A stretch of DNA of 64,000 nt, taken from contig JADCLI010000014.1 in NCBI GenBank assembly GCA_016803235.1, positions 1-64,000 of the forward strand, written 5' to 3'. Below the pieces are notes generated by a model. The model worked only from the letters and a program-made list of their open reading frames with translations. It did not search any database and was not told where the DNA came from. Source of the stretch: Pimelobacter simplex. Its GTDB lineage: Bacteria > Actinomycetota > Actinomycetes > Propionibacteriales > Nocardioidaceae. Below, piece by piece: positions 1 to 8,959 of the stretch (positions are counted from its first letter, which is position 1; each line of letters starts with the position of its first letter). The position numbers were made by a program, and so were the translations under genes.

Positions 1-29
1 CGCCCGACCAGTAGCCACCCAGCCCCACA

Positions 30-55
30 CCCCGCAGGACCCCACGTCTGCGGGG
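30..55 (-). terminator. hairpin after patatin-like gene
   Basis: CCCCGCAG at 30-37 pairs perfectly with CTGCGGGG at 48-55 around a 10-base loop, 12 bases beyond the stop codon of the patatin-like gene. There is no T-run, so termination is inferred from position only. Nothing else is visible in bases 1-67. Confidence 0.35.
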
Positions 56-67
56 CCACGGGCACGT

Positions 68-994
68 TCACCGTCCGGCGTCGTCCAGTGCAGCCTTCGT
101 CAGGGTCCGGCCTAGGTCGACCATCTCCGCGGCGCGGTGGAAGTCGATGGTGCGCGCGGCGCTGAGCGGGACGGTGACCAGCACGTCGGGCGGCAGCGTC
201 GCCAGCCGGTAGCGGGTGATCAGGCTCTGCATCGCGTCGAAGGACAGGGAGACGACCTCGGAGGTCCGCACGTCCGGTCGTACGTCGACCGCCTCGGCGG
301 GCGGCGCCTCCGCCGGCGCCTCGGGGGCGGCCGCCGGGGAGTCGGTCAGCTCCTCCTCGCCCCGCCGGAACCGGCGCCGCAGGTCGGCCGCCCACTCCGC
401 CCGGCGTACGGAGAAGCCGCGGGCGGGCGAGGTCGGCTCGTGCGGCGCGCGCGGCCCCTGCAGCGACACGGCGACGGTGAAGTCGGCGGTCGCCGCGGCC
501 GTGGGCTCCAGGGGCAGCGGGTTGAGCAGGCCGCCGTCGACCAGCACCCGGCCGTCGACCACGGCGGGCGTGAACAGGCCGGGGATCGCGAAGGACGCGC
601 GCATCGCCGGGATGAGCGGGCCGCGCTGGAACCAGACCTCGCGGCGGGCCGCGAGGTCGGTCGCGACCGCCGTGAACGGGATCGCCAGCGACTCGATCAG
701 CACGTCACCGACGATCTCGTCGAGCGAGGCCATCAGCCGCTCCGCGGTCGCGGCGCCACCGCCGGCCCAGGTCGGGTCGGCCAACCGGACGACGCGACGC
801 CCGGTCAGGGTGGACGCCCAGGCGGCGAACTCGGCGTCCTTGCCGGCGGCGACCAGACCGCCGACGACGGCACCCATCGACGTACCGGAGACGGCGACGA
901 TCTCGTGGCCGCGCTCGCGCAGCTCCTGGACCGCGCCGAGATGGGCGTACCCGCGGGCACCGCCGGAGCCGAGGACCAGAGCGACGCGTGCCAT
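68..994 (-). CDS. patatin-like phospholipase family protein
   Basis: This is a 308-residue serine lipid acyl hydrolase of the bacterial patatin/RssA type. Near the N-terminus the glycine-rich oxyanion loop GSGGARGYAHLG is followed by the nucleophile elbow GTSMG, and the second half of the catalytic dyad is the DGG of VLVDGGLLNPLPLEP, so both catalytic elements are present. Family members hydrolyse acyl esters of phospholipids or neutral lipids; the substrate here cannot be read. The ATG at 994 is chosen because the glycine-rich loop begins just after it; an upstream extension to 1066 would overlap the divergent tetR promoter. Around residues 215-255 there is an Ala/Pro/Glu-rich low-complexity insert, unusual for the core fold. 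The gene is divergent from tetR and may share its operator region. Confidence 0.85.
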   Translation of the reverse strand: MARVALVLGSGGARGYAHLGAVQELRERGHEIVAVSGTSMGAVVGGLVAAGKDAEFAAWASTLTGRRVVRLADPTWAGGGAATAERLMASLDEIVGDVLIESLAIPFTAVATDLAARREVWFQRGPLIPAMRASFAIPGLFTPAVVDGRVLVDGGLLNPLPLEPTAAATADFTVAVSLQGPRAPHEPTSPARGFSVRRAEWAADLRRRFRRGEEELTDSPAAAPEAPAEAPPAEAVDVRPDVRTSEVVSLSFDAMQSLITRYRLATLPPDVLVTVPLSAARTIDFHRAAEMVDLGRTLTKAALDDAGR

Positions 995-1048
995 GGCTCC
1001 ATTGTCCGCAACGGTCGTGGACACAGCGCGGCGGCTCAACGAAATGGG

Positions 1049-1077
1049 TTGTGAGTGAGTGCTCACTCACTTACGCT
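1049..1077 (+). promoter_or_regulatory. promoter with embedded TetR operator
   Basis: A sigma-70-type promoter is readable: -35 TTGTGA at 1049-1054, a 17-base spacer and -10 TACGCT at 1072-1077. The 20-base inverted repeat GTGAGTGAGTGCTCACTCAC (1051-1070; 9-base arms, 2-base centre) fills the spacer, the classical place for a TetR repressor to block RNA polymerase. Transcription would begin around 1084-1085, at the ATG of tetR, so the mRNA is probably leaderless. Confidence 0.75.
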
Positions 1078-1084
1078 GACGAGC

Positions 1085-1669
1085 ATGCCACCCCGTGCCG
1101 CACCGCTGTCCGCCGAGGACCGTCGGGAGATGCTCATCCGAGCGACCCGGCCGCTGCTCTACGAGCACGGCCGAGCCGTGACCACGCGGCTGATCGCCGA
1201 GGCGGCGGGCGTCGCCGAGGGCACGATCTTCCGGGTCTTCGACTCCAAGGACGACCTCGTCGACGCGACGATCGCGCGCGCGTTCGAACCCGGTGACGTG
1301 CTGCACCGGCTCGACGAGATCGACCCGGGGCTGCCGCTGCGGGACCGGATGCTCGCGATGACCGCGATCCTGCAGCAGCGCTTCCTGGCGATCTTCGAGC
1401 TGATGCGGGCACTCGGGGCGGTCGGGCCGCCGCGGTACCTGCACGACCGGCCGGAGGTCGTCGCCGGCCTCGAGGAGGTACGCCGCCGGCTGCTCGCGCT
1501 GATCGAGCCCGACGCCGATCGGCTGACCCTGCCGCCCGAGCAGGTGCTGCACGTGTGGCGGCTGCTCACCTTCGCCGGCTCCCACCGGGAGATCGCCGAC
1601 AACGACCTGCTCACGCCCACCCAGATCGTCGACACCGTGCTGAACGGCGTCGAGAGGAGAGACTCCTGA
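1085..1669 (+). CDS. TetR family transcriptional regulator of the ABC exporter
   Basis: A 194-residue TetR-type repressor. The N-terminal helix-turn-helix is visible (TRLIAEAAGVAEGTIFRVFD), followed by the usual divergent helical ligand-binding domain. The start at ATG 1085 is preferred over upstream GTG codons because it sits about 7 bases after the -10 box, consistent with leaderless translation, and because the upstream codons lie in the operator. The stop codon shares a base with the ATG of the first ABC exporter gene (TGATG), so regulator and exporter are co-transcribed. The expected logic is autoregulation and derepression of the pump by a hydrophobic drug or metabolite; the ligand is unknown. 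Confidence 0.9.
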   Translation: MPPRAAPLSAEDRREMLIRATRPLLYEHGRAVTTRLIAEAAGVAEGTIFRVFDSKDDLVDATIARAFEPGDVLHRLDEIDPGLPLRDRMLAMTAILQQRFLAIFELMRALGAVGPPRYLHDRPEVVAGLEEVRRRLLALIEPDADRLTLPPEQVLHVWRLLTFAGSHREIADNDLLTPTQIVDTVLNGVERRDS

Positions 1670-3408
1670 TGCTCGCACGCCTGCTGCGCAGCTACCTGCG
1701 TCCCTACAAGGGCTGGCTCTCGGCGATCGTCGTGCTCCAGTTCACCGGCACCGCCGCGATGCTCTACCTGCCCAGCCTCAATGCCGACATCATCGACCAG
1801 GGCGTCGCCCGCGGGGACACCGGCAAGGTGGTCGAGCTCGGCGCGGTCATGCTGGCCGTGGCGCTCGTGCAGGCCGCGTGCTCGATGTCCTCGGCGTGGT
1901 TCGGCGGCCAGGCCGCGATGGCGTTCGGGCGCGACCTGCGCAAGGCGGTCTTCGGGCGGATCGGCAGCTTCTCGGCGCGCGAGGTCTCCACCTTCGGCGC
2001 CCCGTCGCTGATCACCCGCGCCACCAACGACGTCCAGCAGGTGCAGATGCTGGCCATGATGACCTGCCTGATGGCGGTGACCATCCCGATCATGATGATC
2101 GGCGGCGTCGTCATGGCGATGCGCGAGGACCTGGGCCTGTCCTGGCTCGTCGTCGCGGTCGTGCCGGTGCTCTTCGTGTGCATCGGCGTCGTGGTCTCGC
2201 GGATGGTGCCGGCGTTCCGGCAGGTCCAGGAGCGGCTCGACGACGTCAACCGGGTGCTGCGTGAGCAGATCACCGGCATCCGCGTGGTCCGGGCCTTCGT
2301 CCGCGAGCCGCAGGAGGTGCAGCGCTTCGAGCGGTCCAACGAGGACCTCACCGAGGTGTCGCTGCGGGCGGGCCGCTGGATGGCGCTCATGTTCCCGCTC
2401 GTCATGGCCGTGTCGAACGTCGCCAGCGTCGGCGTCATCTGGTTCGGCGGGCACCGCGTCGACAGCGGCCAGATGGAGGTCGGTGCGCTGACCGCGTTCC
2501 TGTCCTACCTGATGCAGATCCTGATGTCGGTGATGATGGGCACCTTCATGCTGATGATGATCCCGCGGGCCTCGGTCAGCGCGGACCGGATCGCCGAGGT
2601 GCTCGACACCGGCACCAGCGTCGTCCCGCCGGCCCATCCCGTCACGGAGGTCGCCGTCGCCGGCCACCTCGACGTCGAGGGCGTCGGCCTCACCTATCCC
2701 GGCGCCGAGGCGCCCGTGCTGCGCGACGTCACCTTCTCGGCGCGACCGGGCCAGACGGTCGCGGTGATCGGGTCGACCGGCGCCGGCAAGACCACGCTGG
2801 TCAACCTGGTGCCGCGCCTGCTCGACGCCACTGCCGGCGTGGTGCGGGTCGACGGCGTCGACGTCCGCGAGCTCGACCCGGAGCTGCTCTGGTCGCGGAT
2901 CGGGCTGGTGCCCCAGCGGGCGTTCCTGTTCTCCGGCACCGTCGCCTCGAACCTGCGCTACGGCCGTCCGGACGCGACCGACGAGGAGCTGTGGGAGGCG
3001 CTCGAGATCGCGCAGGGCGCCGACTTCGTGCGCCAGATGCCCGAGCAGCTCGAGACCGCCGTCGCCCAGGGCGGTACGACGGTCTCCGGCGGTCAGCGGC
3101 AGCGCCTGGCCATCGCCCGGGCACTCGTGCGACGCCCCGAGATCTACCTCTTCGACGACGCCTTCTCGGCGCTGGACGTCGCCACGGACGCCCGGCTGCG
3201 GGCGGCGCTGAAGCCGGTCACCCGCGACGCGACGGTGCTGATCGTCGCCCAGCGGATCGCCACGATCCGCGACGCCGACCTGATCCTCGTGCTCGAGGAC
3301 GGCGAGGTCGTGGGGCAGGGCACCCACGACGAGCTGTTGCGGGACAACGCGACGTACCAGGAGATCGCCGCCTCACAAGGCATCAGGGGAGAGGAGGTCG
3401 TGGCATGA
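1669..3408 (+). CDS. ABC exporter subunit with degenerate ATPase site (heterodimer partner 1)
   Basis: A 579-residue half-transporter: a six-helix exporter-type membrane domain (about residues 15-310) followed by a nucleotide-binding domain. Walker A (GSTGAGKTT), Q-loop (VPQRAFLFSG) and signature (VSGGQRQR) are intact, but the catalytic glutamate after Walker B is Asp (IYLFDDAFSALD) and the switch histidine is Gln (IVAQRIATI). This combination is typical of the degenerate-site subunit in heterodimeric exporters such as BmrC/BmrD or TM287/288. The gene starts on the tetR stop and overlaps the next subunit by 4 bases (ATGA). It is likely a multidrug or lipid-like substrate exporter in the cytoplasmic membrane, active only with the next gene product. 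Confidence 0.9.
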   Translation: MLARLLRSYLRPYKGWLSAIVVLQFTGTAAMLYLPSLNADIIDQGVARGDTGKVVELGAVMLAVALVQAACSMSSAWFGGQAAMAFGRDLRKAVFGRIGSFSAREVSTFGAPSLITRATNDVQQVQMLAMMTCLMAVTIPIMMIGGVVMAMREDLGLSWLVVAVVPVLFVCIGVVVSRMVPAFRQVQERLDDVNRVLREQITGIRVVRAFVREPQEVQRFERSNEDLTEVSLRAGRWMALMFPLVMAVSNVASVGVIWFGGHRVDSGQMEVGALTAFLSYLMQILMSVMMGTFMLMMIPRASVSADRIAEVLDTGTSVVPPAHPVTEVAVAGHLDVEGVGLTYPGAEAPVLRDVTFSARPGQTVAVIGSTGAGKTTLVNLVPRLLDATAGVVRVDGVDVRELDPELLWSRIGLVPQRAFLFSGTVASNLRYGRPDATDEELWEALEIAQGADFVRQMPEQLETAVAQGGTTVSGGQRQRLAIARALVRRPEIYLFDDAFSALDVATDARLRAALKPVTRDATVLIVAQRIATIRDADLILVLEDGEVVGQGTHDELLRDNATYQEIAASQGIRGEEVVA

Positions 3409-5378
3409 GCGAGACCCCGAAGAACGGCACCATGAAGCAGACCGAGCGGATCGTCCAGCAGGGCGGACCCGGTCGTGGCCCGATGGGCGGCATGGTCGGC
3501 CAGAAGGCCGACGACTTCGGCACCTCGGCCCGACGGCTGCTCTCCCTGCTGCGCCCCGCGCGCGGCAAGGCGGTCGCGGTCCTGTTGCTCGGCATCGGCA
3601 GCGTCGCCTCCGTGGTGATCGGCCCGTACCTGCTCGGCAAGGCGACCGACGCCGTCTTCAACGGCTTCATCGGCGCCCGGCTCGAGGGGCAGACCCAGGC
3701 CGACGCGGTCGCGCGAGCCGAGGCGAGCGGCGACAGCGGTCTCGCCGACTTCCTGCGTGGGCTCAAGGGCGTGGTCCCCGGCCAGGGCGTCGACTTCGAC
3801 GAGGTCGGCCGCCTGCTGCTGATTGCGCTGCTCGTGTACGTCGGCGGCCAGGTCCTCGGCTGGCTGCAGGGCTACCTCGTCAACGACGTCGTGCAGGCCA
3901 CCGTCAAGCAGATGCGCACCGACGTCGAGGAGAAGGTCCACCGCCTCCCGCTGGCCTACTTCGACAGGCAGCCGCGCGGCGAGCTGCTCAGCAGGGTCAC
4001 CAACGACATCGACAACGTCGCACAGAACCTCCAGCAGACGATGAGCCAGCTGCTCACCTCGCTGCTGATGGTCGTCGGCGTGCTCGGCGCGATGTTCTGG
4101 GTCTCGCCGCTGCTGGCGGTGATCGCCGTGGTGTCGGTGCCGATCGCGATGTTCGTGACCGGCCGGATCATGAAGCGCTCGCAGAGCCAGTTCATCAACC
4201 AGTGGCGCCAGACCGGCCGGCTCAACGCCCAGGTCGAGGAGGCCATCTCGGGGCACGCACTGGTGACCGTGTTCGGGCGGCGGCAGGCGGTCGAGGACGA
4301 GTTCGACTCCGCCAACGAGGAGCTCTACCAGTCGTCGTACCGCGCCCAGTTCATCAGCGGCCTCGTGATGCCGCTGATGATGCTGGTCGGCAACCTCAAC
4401 TACGTCGTGATCGCGGTCGTCGGCGGCCTGCGGGTCACCTCGGGCGCGCTGACCATCGGCGAGGTGCAGGCCTTCATCCAGTACTCCCGGACCTTCACGC
4501 AGCCGATCACCCAGATCGCGTCGATGGCCAACCTGCTCCAGTCCGGCGTGGCCTCGGCCGAACGGGTCTTCGAACTGCTCGACGCCGACGAGGAGGTCGC
4601 GCCGGCGTCCCTGTCGCCGGCGCCGCGCCCCGCCGACACCCGGGGCGAGGTCGCCTTCGAGGACGTCTCGTTCTCCTACGACCCCGAGGAGCCGCTGATC
4701 GAGGACCTCTCGCTCGTCGCGCACCCCGGGCAGATGGTGGCGATCGTCGGGCCGACCGGCGCCGGCAAGACCACGCTGGTCAACCTGATCATGCGCTTCT
4801 ACGAGCTCGACCGCGGCCGGATCACCCTCGACGGCACCGACATCGCGACGATGGGCCGGGGCGAGCTCCGCAGCCGGATCGGGATGGTGCTCCAGGACAC
4901 CTGGCTGTTCGAGGGCACGATCCGCGACAACATCGCCTACGGGCGTCCCGACGCGACGGAGGAGGAGGTGCGGGCGGCCGCCCGGGCGACGTACGTCGAC
5001 CGGTTCGTTCACTCCCTGCCCGAGGGCTACGACACCCTGGTCGACGACGAGGGCTCGAACCTCTCGGCCGGCGAGCGGCAGCTGATCACCATCGCCCGGG
5101 CCTTCCTGGCCCAGCCGGCGCTGCTGATCCTCGACGAGGCGACCTCCTCGGTCGACACCCGCACCGAGCTGCTGCTGCAGCAGGCGATGGCCGCGCTGCG
5201 CACCGACCGGACGTCCTTCGTCATCGCGCACCGGCTCTCCACGATCCGCGACGCCGACCTGATCCTCGTCATGGAGCACGGCCGGATCGTCGAGCAGGGC
5301 TCGCACGCCGAGCTGCTGGAGCGCGACGGCGCGTTCGCCCGGCTGCACGCGGCACAGTTCGCCGCGGCCGTGGTCTGA
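3405..5378 (+). CDS. ABC exporter subunit with catalytic Walker B (heterodimer partner 2)
   Basis: A 657-residue half-transporter that complements the preceding subunit. After a Gly-rich cytoplasmic N-terminus (about 40 residues) comes a six-helix membrane domain with a roughly 50-residue hydrophilic insert between the first two helices. The ATPase domain has Walker A GPTGAGKTT, the catalytic glutamate (LLILDEATSSVD) and the switch histidine (FVIAHRLSTI). Its signature is LSAGERQ rather than LSGGQ, which is what the partner of a degenerate-site subunit usually carries. Thus one composite ATP site should hydrolyse and the other only bind. The ATG overlaps the upstream stop (ATGA). Confidence 0.9.
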   Translation: MSETPKNGTMKQTERIVQQGGPGRGPMGGMVGQKADDFGTSARRLLSLLRPARGKAVAVLLLGIGSVASVVIGPYLLGKATDAVFNGFIGARLEGQTQADAVARAEASGDSGLADFLRGLKGVVPGQGVDFDEVGRLLLIALLVYVGGQVLGWLQGYLVNDVVQATVKQMRTDVEEKVHRLPLAYFDRQPRGELLSRVTNDIDNVAQNLQQTMSQLLTSLLMVVGVLGAMFWVSPLLAVIAVVSVPIAMFVTGRIMKRSQSQFINQWRQTGRLNAQVEEAISGHALVTVFGRRQAVEDEFDSANEELYQSSYRAQFISGLVMPLMMLVGNLNYVVIAVVGGLRVTSGALTIGEVQAFIQYSRTFTQPITQIASMANLLQSGVASAERVFELLDADEEVAPASLSPAPRPADTRGEVAFEDVSFSYDPEEPLIEDLSLVAHPGQMVAIVGPTGAGKTTLVNLIMRFYELDRGRITLDGTDIATMGRGELRSRIGMVLQDTWLFEGTIRDNIAYGRPDATEEEVRAAARATYVDRFVHSLPEGYDTLVDDEGSNLSAGERQLITIARAFLAQPALLILDEATSSVDTRTELLLQQAMAALRTDRTSFVIAHRLSTIRDADLILVMEHGRIVEQGSHAELLERDGAFARLHAAQFAAAVV

Positions 5379-5385
5379 TGGGCAG

Positions 5386-6525
5386 ATGACTCGGGTCGTC
5401 CTGCTGCTGCTGTTCGGGGCGCTGCTGGCGGGGTGCGACAACCCCGTCGGTGGCGTCCTCGGCGGCTCCGACGACGTGCTCGCCGCGCAGCTCCCGGCCG
5501 CCGAGGTGCGGCCGGTCCCCGGGCCGTCGTACGTCGAGGAGGTGCAGGTCGGTCGGTCTCGACTGGTCGTCCACACCCCCCTGCACACCACGCGCGTGAA
5601 GGGCGGTGGAGAGACCGCGTGGCGGCCCGACGGCACGGTCCTCGTGCTCGGGTCGTCGTGGGCCCGGGTGCTCGACCCGGCCACCGGCGCCTGGTTGTCG
5701 GGCAAGGTCCGGGTCGGCGAGTACGGCGTCACGCCCGAGGCGCTCACCACCCTCGGCGGGCGGCCGGGGCGCGTCCTCGTGCACGACGCGGCGCTGGGCG
5801 CCGTCCGCAGGATCACCGTCCCGTCCGCGGCCGCCGAGACCGACCAGCTCGGCCAGGACGCCGAGTTCCAGCTGCACGGCAGGCCCTACACCCTCGGCGG
5901 CGCGACCTTCGTCGAGTGGGGCGTGAACAGCGAGGACGACACCCTCACCGACCACGGCCTGTTCCGGATCGAGGGCGACGAGATCACCCAGGCGCTGCGC
6001 AACCAGCCGCTCGTCCGGCTCTGGCCCAGCCTGGACGGCGCGGCGCTGCTCGCGATCATGCAGGACAACGGCGAGGACGAGGACTGCGGCGGCTGCAAGG
6101 TCGAGCAGAAGGTCGTCGAGCTCGACCCCGACACCGGTGAGGTCGCGGCCGACTACGGCATGCCGCCCCACTACGACCGCGGCTGGCGGATCAGCGCCCT
6201 GGACAAGGTCGACCGGGTCGTCGTCGTGCAGTTCGTCGTCCGGTCGGGGGAGAGTGGTGGCAGCTACCAGACCTGGACCTACGACGGGTCGTGGCACCGG
6301 CTCGAGGAGGCGGGGGACACCCGCACCCGCTTCCAAGTGGGCGGGACGATCGCGTGGTCGGGTGACACCGGTGAGCCGAACCGGCCCTTCACGCTGCGCT
6401 GGACGCCCGAGTCCGGGCAGCCGGTCGTCCTGCGGGACCCGGCCGCCCCCTGTCCGGAGGACGCGTCCTACGGCCCGGTCTGCCCGACCGTCTCGCTCCC
6501 GGGCTCGCTCCTGCCGCTCGGCTGA
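5386..6525 (+). CDS. lipoprotein of unknown function
   Basis: A 379-residue putative lipoprotein. The N-terminus is a short hydrophobic signal ending in the lipobox LLAGC, so the mature protein should be anchored to the outer face of the membrane through Cys. The rest is rich in short beta-strand-like segments with repeated Trp/Gly turns (for example VLVLGSSWARVLDPATG), suggesting a beta-propeller-like fold, but I do not recognise the family. A CGGC cluster follows a DEDE stretch and might form a disulfide or bind metal. It starts 7 bases after the ABC exporter stop, so it may be transcribed with the exporter. It converges on the next gene with only 8 bases between stops. Confidence 0.75.
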   Translation: MTRVVLLLLFGALLAGCDNPVGGVLGGSDDVLAAQLPAAEVRPVPGPSYVEEVQVGRSRLVVHTPLHTTRVKGGGETAWRPDGTVLVLGSSWARVLDPATGAWLSGKVRVGEYGVTPEALTTLGGRPGRVLVHDAALGAVRRITVPSAAAETDQLGQDAEFQLHGRPYTLGGATFVEWGVNSEDDTLTDHGLFRIEGDEITQALRNQPLVRLWPSLDGAALLAIMQDNGEDEDCGGCKVEQKVVELDPDTGEVAADYGMPPHYDRGWRISALDKVDRVVVVQFVVRSGESGGSYQTWTYDGSWHRLEEAGDTRTRFQVGGTIAWSGDTGEPNRPFTLRWTPESGQPVVLRDPAAPCPEDASYGPVCPTVSLPGSLLPLG

Positions 6526-6533
6526 CCGCGGCC

Positions 6534-7166
6534 TCAGCAGTCGTGCTGGAAGTACGCCGGCTCGCCGCCGGTGACCGCGATGGCGGCGATCGGGGTGTCG
6601 ACGGTGACCTCGGCGGCCGGCGCGTCGAGGAGGAAGCCGAGGTAGGGGAGCCCGTCCTCCTCGCCCGGCGGGTAGACAGACGACTGGTCGAAGCCGTCGT
6701 CCACCGGCTCGGTCAGTGTGGGGAAGGCGGCCCGCAGGTCGCCGTACGTCGAGCCGACCTGCAGGTCTCCGTGCGCGGTGACCGGGCCCGGCGCGGTCAC
6801 CCAGAGCTGGGTGATCGTGGCGTCATCGTCGGTGAGCACCCGCAGCCCGGCGCCGTCCGGGTCGTCGCGCCAGTGGATCATCTCGCCCTCGCAGATCGCC
6901 GCGCCGTCGGCGAACAGGCCGGTGGCCGACCACTCGTCGCGGGTCATGCCGACCCGGGCGTCACCGATCGCGCCCGGCCGGATCACCAGCGCCGGCAGGT
7001 CGGTGCTCGGCGTCGGGGTGGTCGCAGGTGGGGTGGCTGGTGCGGTCGTCGGCGTCGCGGTCGGGGCGGGCTCCCGCGTCGGCGTCGTGTCCAGCGGGGG
7101 ATCGTCCGACGAGCAGCCGGTGAGGGCGAGCAGCAGGGCGGCGGCGATGATCAGCGGGCGGGCCAT
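6534..7166 (-). CDS. small lipoprotein with Thr/Pro linker
   Basis: A 210-residue putative lipoprotein of unknown function. The signal MARPLIIAAALLLALTGC ends in a lipobox (LTGC), followed by a Thr/Pro-rich linker of about 45 residues that probably spans the cell wall, then a compact domain with TRDEW and a C-terminal FQHDC. The ATG at 7166 is chosen because the signal peptide begins directly there; upstream in-frame ATGs would add a charged, non-signal extension. The gene lies downstream of metI on the same strand with a 57-base gap, so read-through from the methionine operon is possible. I see no catalytic motif. Confidence 0.7.
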   Translation of the reverse strand: MARPLIIAAALLLALTGCSSDDPPLDTTPTREPAPTATPTTAPATPPATTPTPSTDLPALVIRPGAIGDARVGMTRDEWSATGLFADGAAICEGEMIHWRDDPDGAGLRVLTDDDATITQLWVTAPGPVTAHGDLQVGSTYGDLRAAFPTLTEPVDDGFDQSSVYPPGEEDGLPYLGFLLDAPAAEVTVDTPIAAIAVTGGEPAYFQHDC

Positions 7167-7223
7167 GCCCGGCATGTACCCGCCCGGATCGGCGGCCAAG
7201 CGCGTGGGCCGGTGGATCCGGCC

Positions 7224-7901
7224 TCAGCGGCGCAGCACCTTGCGGGCCAGCAGGTTGCCACCGAGCTGGATGACCATCACGAAGGCGACGAGCACCAGGA
7301 TCGAGGCCCACATCACCACGTCGTCGAACTGGCGGAAGCCGAAGCGCTGGGCGAACGAGCCCAGGCCGCCGCCGGCCACCACGCCGGCGATGGCGGTCAT
7401 GTCGACGATGGCGACGAAGGCGAAGGTGTAGCCGAGCACCAGCGGGCCGAGCGCCTCGGGGACCAGCACCGTGAAGGTGATCCGCGAGCGGCTGGCTCCC
7501 ATGGCGCGGGCGGCCTCGATGACGCCGGGGCTCACGGTGACGAGGTTCTGCTCGACGATCCGGCTGATCCCGAAGGTGGCGGCGACGACGATCGCGAAGG
7601 TGGCGGCCGGCGTACCGATGCCGGTGCCGACGACCACGCGGGCCAGCGGCTGCAGGGCCGCGACGAAGATGACGAACGGGATCGGGCGGAAGAAGTTCAC
7701 CGCCACGTTGAGCACGACCTGCACCGGCCGGTTGGCGTAGAGGCCGCCCTTGCGGGTGAGGTACAGGCCCAGGCCGAGCGCGAGGCCGAGCAGGCCGCCG
7801 AGCAGGAGCGCGGTGGTGGCCATGACCAGCGTCTCGCCGGCCGCCTGCCAGAACTCCGGCTGCAGGTCGCCGAGCCGGGTGTCGATCGCGAGCGGACCCA
7901 T
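7224..7901 (-). CDS. metI: methionine ABC transporter permease MetI
   Basis: A 225-residue membrane permease of the D-methionine importer family. Five or so hydrophobic segments are visible, and the EAA loop appears as EAARAMGASRSRITFTVLVP, which contacts the ATPase MetN. The sequence ends in the typical LARKVLRR. Its ATG shares a base with the stop of metN (TGATG on the minus strand), so MetN and MetI are translationally coupled. With MetN and MetQ it completes a MetNIQ system for methionine or related amino acids. Confidence 0.9.
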   Translation of the reverse strand: MGPLAIDTRLGDLQPEFWQAAGETLVMATTALLLGGLLGLALGLGLYLTRKGGLYANRPVQVVLNVAVNFFRPIPFVIFVAALQPLARVVVGTGIGTPAATFAIVVAATFGISRIVEQNLVTVSPGVIEAARAMGASRSRITFTVLVPEALGPLVLGYTFAFVAIVDMTAIAGVVAGGGLGSFAQRFGFRQFDDVVMWASILVLVAFVMVIQLGGNLLARKVLRR

Positions 7902-8959
7902 CAGGCGACCTCCGTCCACTCGACCAGGGGTCGGACCTCGGCCAGCGCGCGGTCGACCGCGGCGGCGTCGCCGGTGAGGGCGAGGGTGAGGTTGCCGAAG
8001 GTGGTGCCCTGGACCTCCTCGATCCCGCCGTAGACGAGCTCGAAGGCCACGTCGTGGCGCAGGAAGGTCGCGAACACCTCCGACTGGCGCACCTCCTGCT
8101 GGCGGAACGCCAGCCGGACGAAGCGGCCCTCGTGGCGCTCGCGCAGGGCCGCGACCACGTCGGCCGCCGGGAGGTCGTCGACGACGGTGCCGACGAAGCG
8201 CTTCGTGACCGGGTGCTGAGGATCGGCGAACAGGTCGACCGCGCGGCCCTGCTCGACGACCTTGCCGCCCTCCATCACCGCGACCCGGTGCGCGATGCGG
8301 CGTACGACGTCCATCTCGTGGGTGATCAGCAAGATCGTGATGCCGAGCTCGCGGTTGACCCGCGCGAGCAGGTCGAGGACGTCGCGGGTCGTGTCGGGGT
8401 CGAGCGCGCTGGTGGCCTCGTCGGCCAGCAGCAGCCGGGGCTCGGTGGCGAGGGCGCGGGCGATCCCGACCCGCTGCTTCTGGCCGCCGGACAGGTCGCT
8501 GACCCGGGCGTGGGCCTTGTCGGCGAGGCCGACGAAGTGGAGCAGCTCGGAGATCCGCTGCTGCTGGTCCCTGCGGGGGATGCCGGCCACGGTGAGCGGG
8601 AACGCGAGGTTGCCCCACACGGTGCGCGACTCCATCAGGTTGAACTGCTGGAACACCATGCCGATGCCGCGCCGCAGCTCGCGCAGTCCCTTCTCGGGGA
8701 GCGTGGTGACGTCGACCCCGTCGACCACGACGCTGCCGGAGGTCACCGGCTCGAGGGCGTTGACGAGACGGACCAGCGTCGACTTGCCGGCGCCGGAGTA
8801 GCCGATGATCGCGAAGATCTCGCCCGCCTCGACCCGCAGGTCGACGCCGTCGACCGCGAGGTGGGCGGCGTCGCCGCGGCGGGCGCCGGGGAACTCCTTG
8901 ACGACGCCGCGCAGCTCGACGAGAGGCTCGTCGAGCTGCGCGGCCAGGTCCTCGGTCAC
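7901..8959 (-). CDS. metN: methionine ABC transporter ATP-binding protein MetN
   Basis: A 352-residue ATPase. Walker A is GYSGAGKST, the signature is LSGGQKQR and Walker B is LLLADEATSALD. About 100 C-terminal residues after the ATPase core form the NIL-type ACT-like domain that in MetN homologues binds intracellular methionine and inhibits transport, so feedback control is expected. The start is GTG at 8959, overlapping the stop of metQ by 3 bases (GTGA). The order metQ-metN-metI, with the binding protein first, differs from the E. coli metNIQ order. Confidence 0.92.
   Translation of the reverse strand: MTEDLAAQLDEPLVELRGVVKEFPGARRGDAAHLAVDGVDLRVEAGEIFAIIGYSGAGKSTLVRLVNALEPVTSGSVVVDGVDVTTLPEKGLRELRRGIGMVFQQFNLMESRTVWGNLAFPLTVAGIPRRDQQQRISELLHFVGLADKAHARVSDLSGGQKQRVGIARALATEPRLLLADEATSALDPDTTRDVLDLLARVNRELGITILLITHEMDVVRRIAHRVAVMEGGKVVEQGRAVDLFADPQHPVTKRFVGTVVDDLPAADVVAALRERHEGRFVRLAFRQQEVRQSEVFATFLRHDVAFELVYGGIEEVQGTTFGNLTLALTGDAAAVDRALAEVRPLVEWTEVA

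Noticed and set aside
1159..3327. A 722-codon open frame on the minus strand opposite the tetR and ABC genes
   Set aside because: Its translation is His/Asp/Arg-rich low-complexity sequence typical of the antisense of GC-rich genes, and the plus strand carries recognisable ABC motifs.
5386..6525. Assignment of the lipoprotein as a third ABC component
   Set aside because: Exporters of this type do not need a binding protein and the sequence has no binding-protein motif; proximity alone is not enough.
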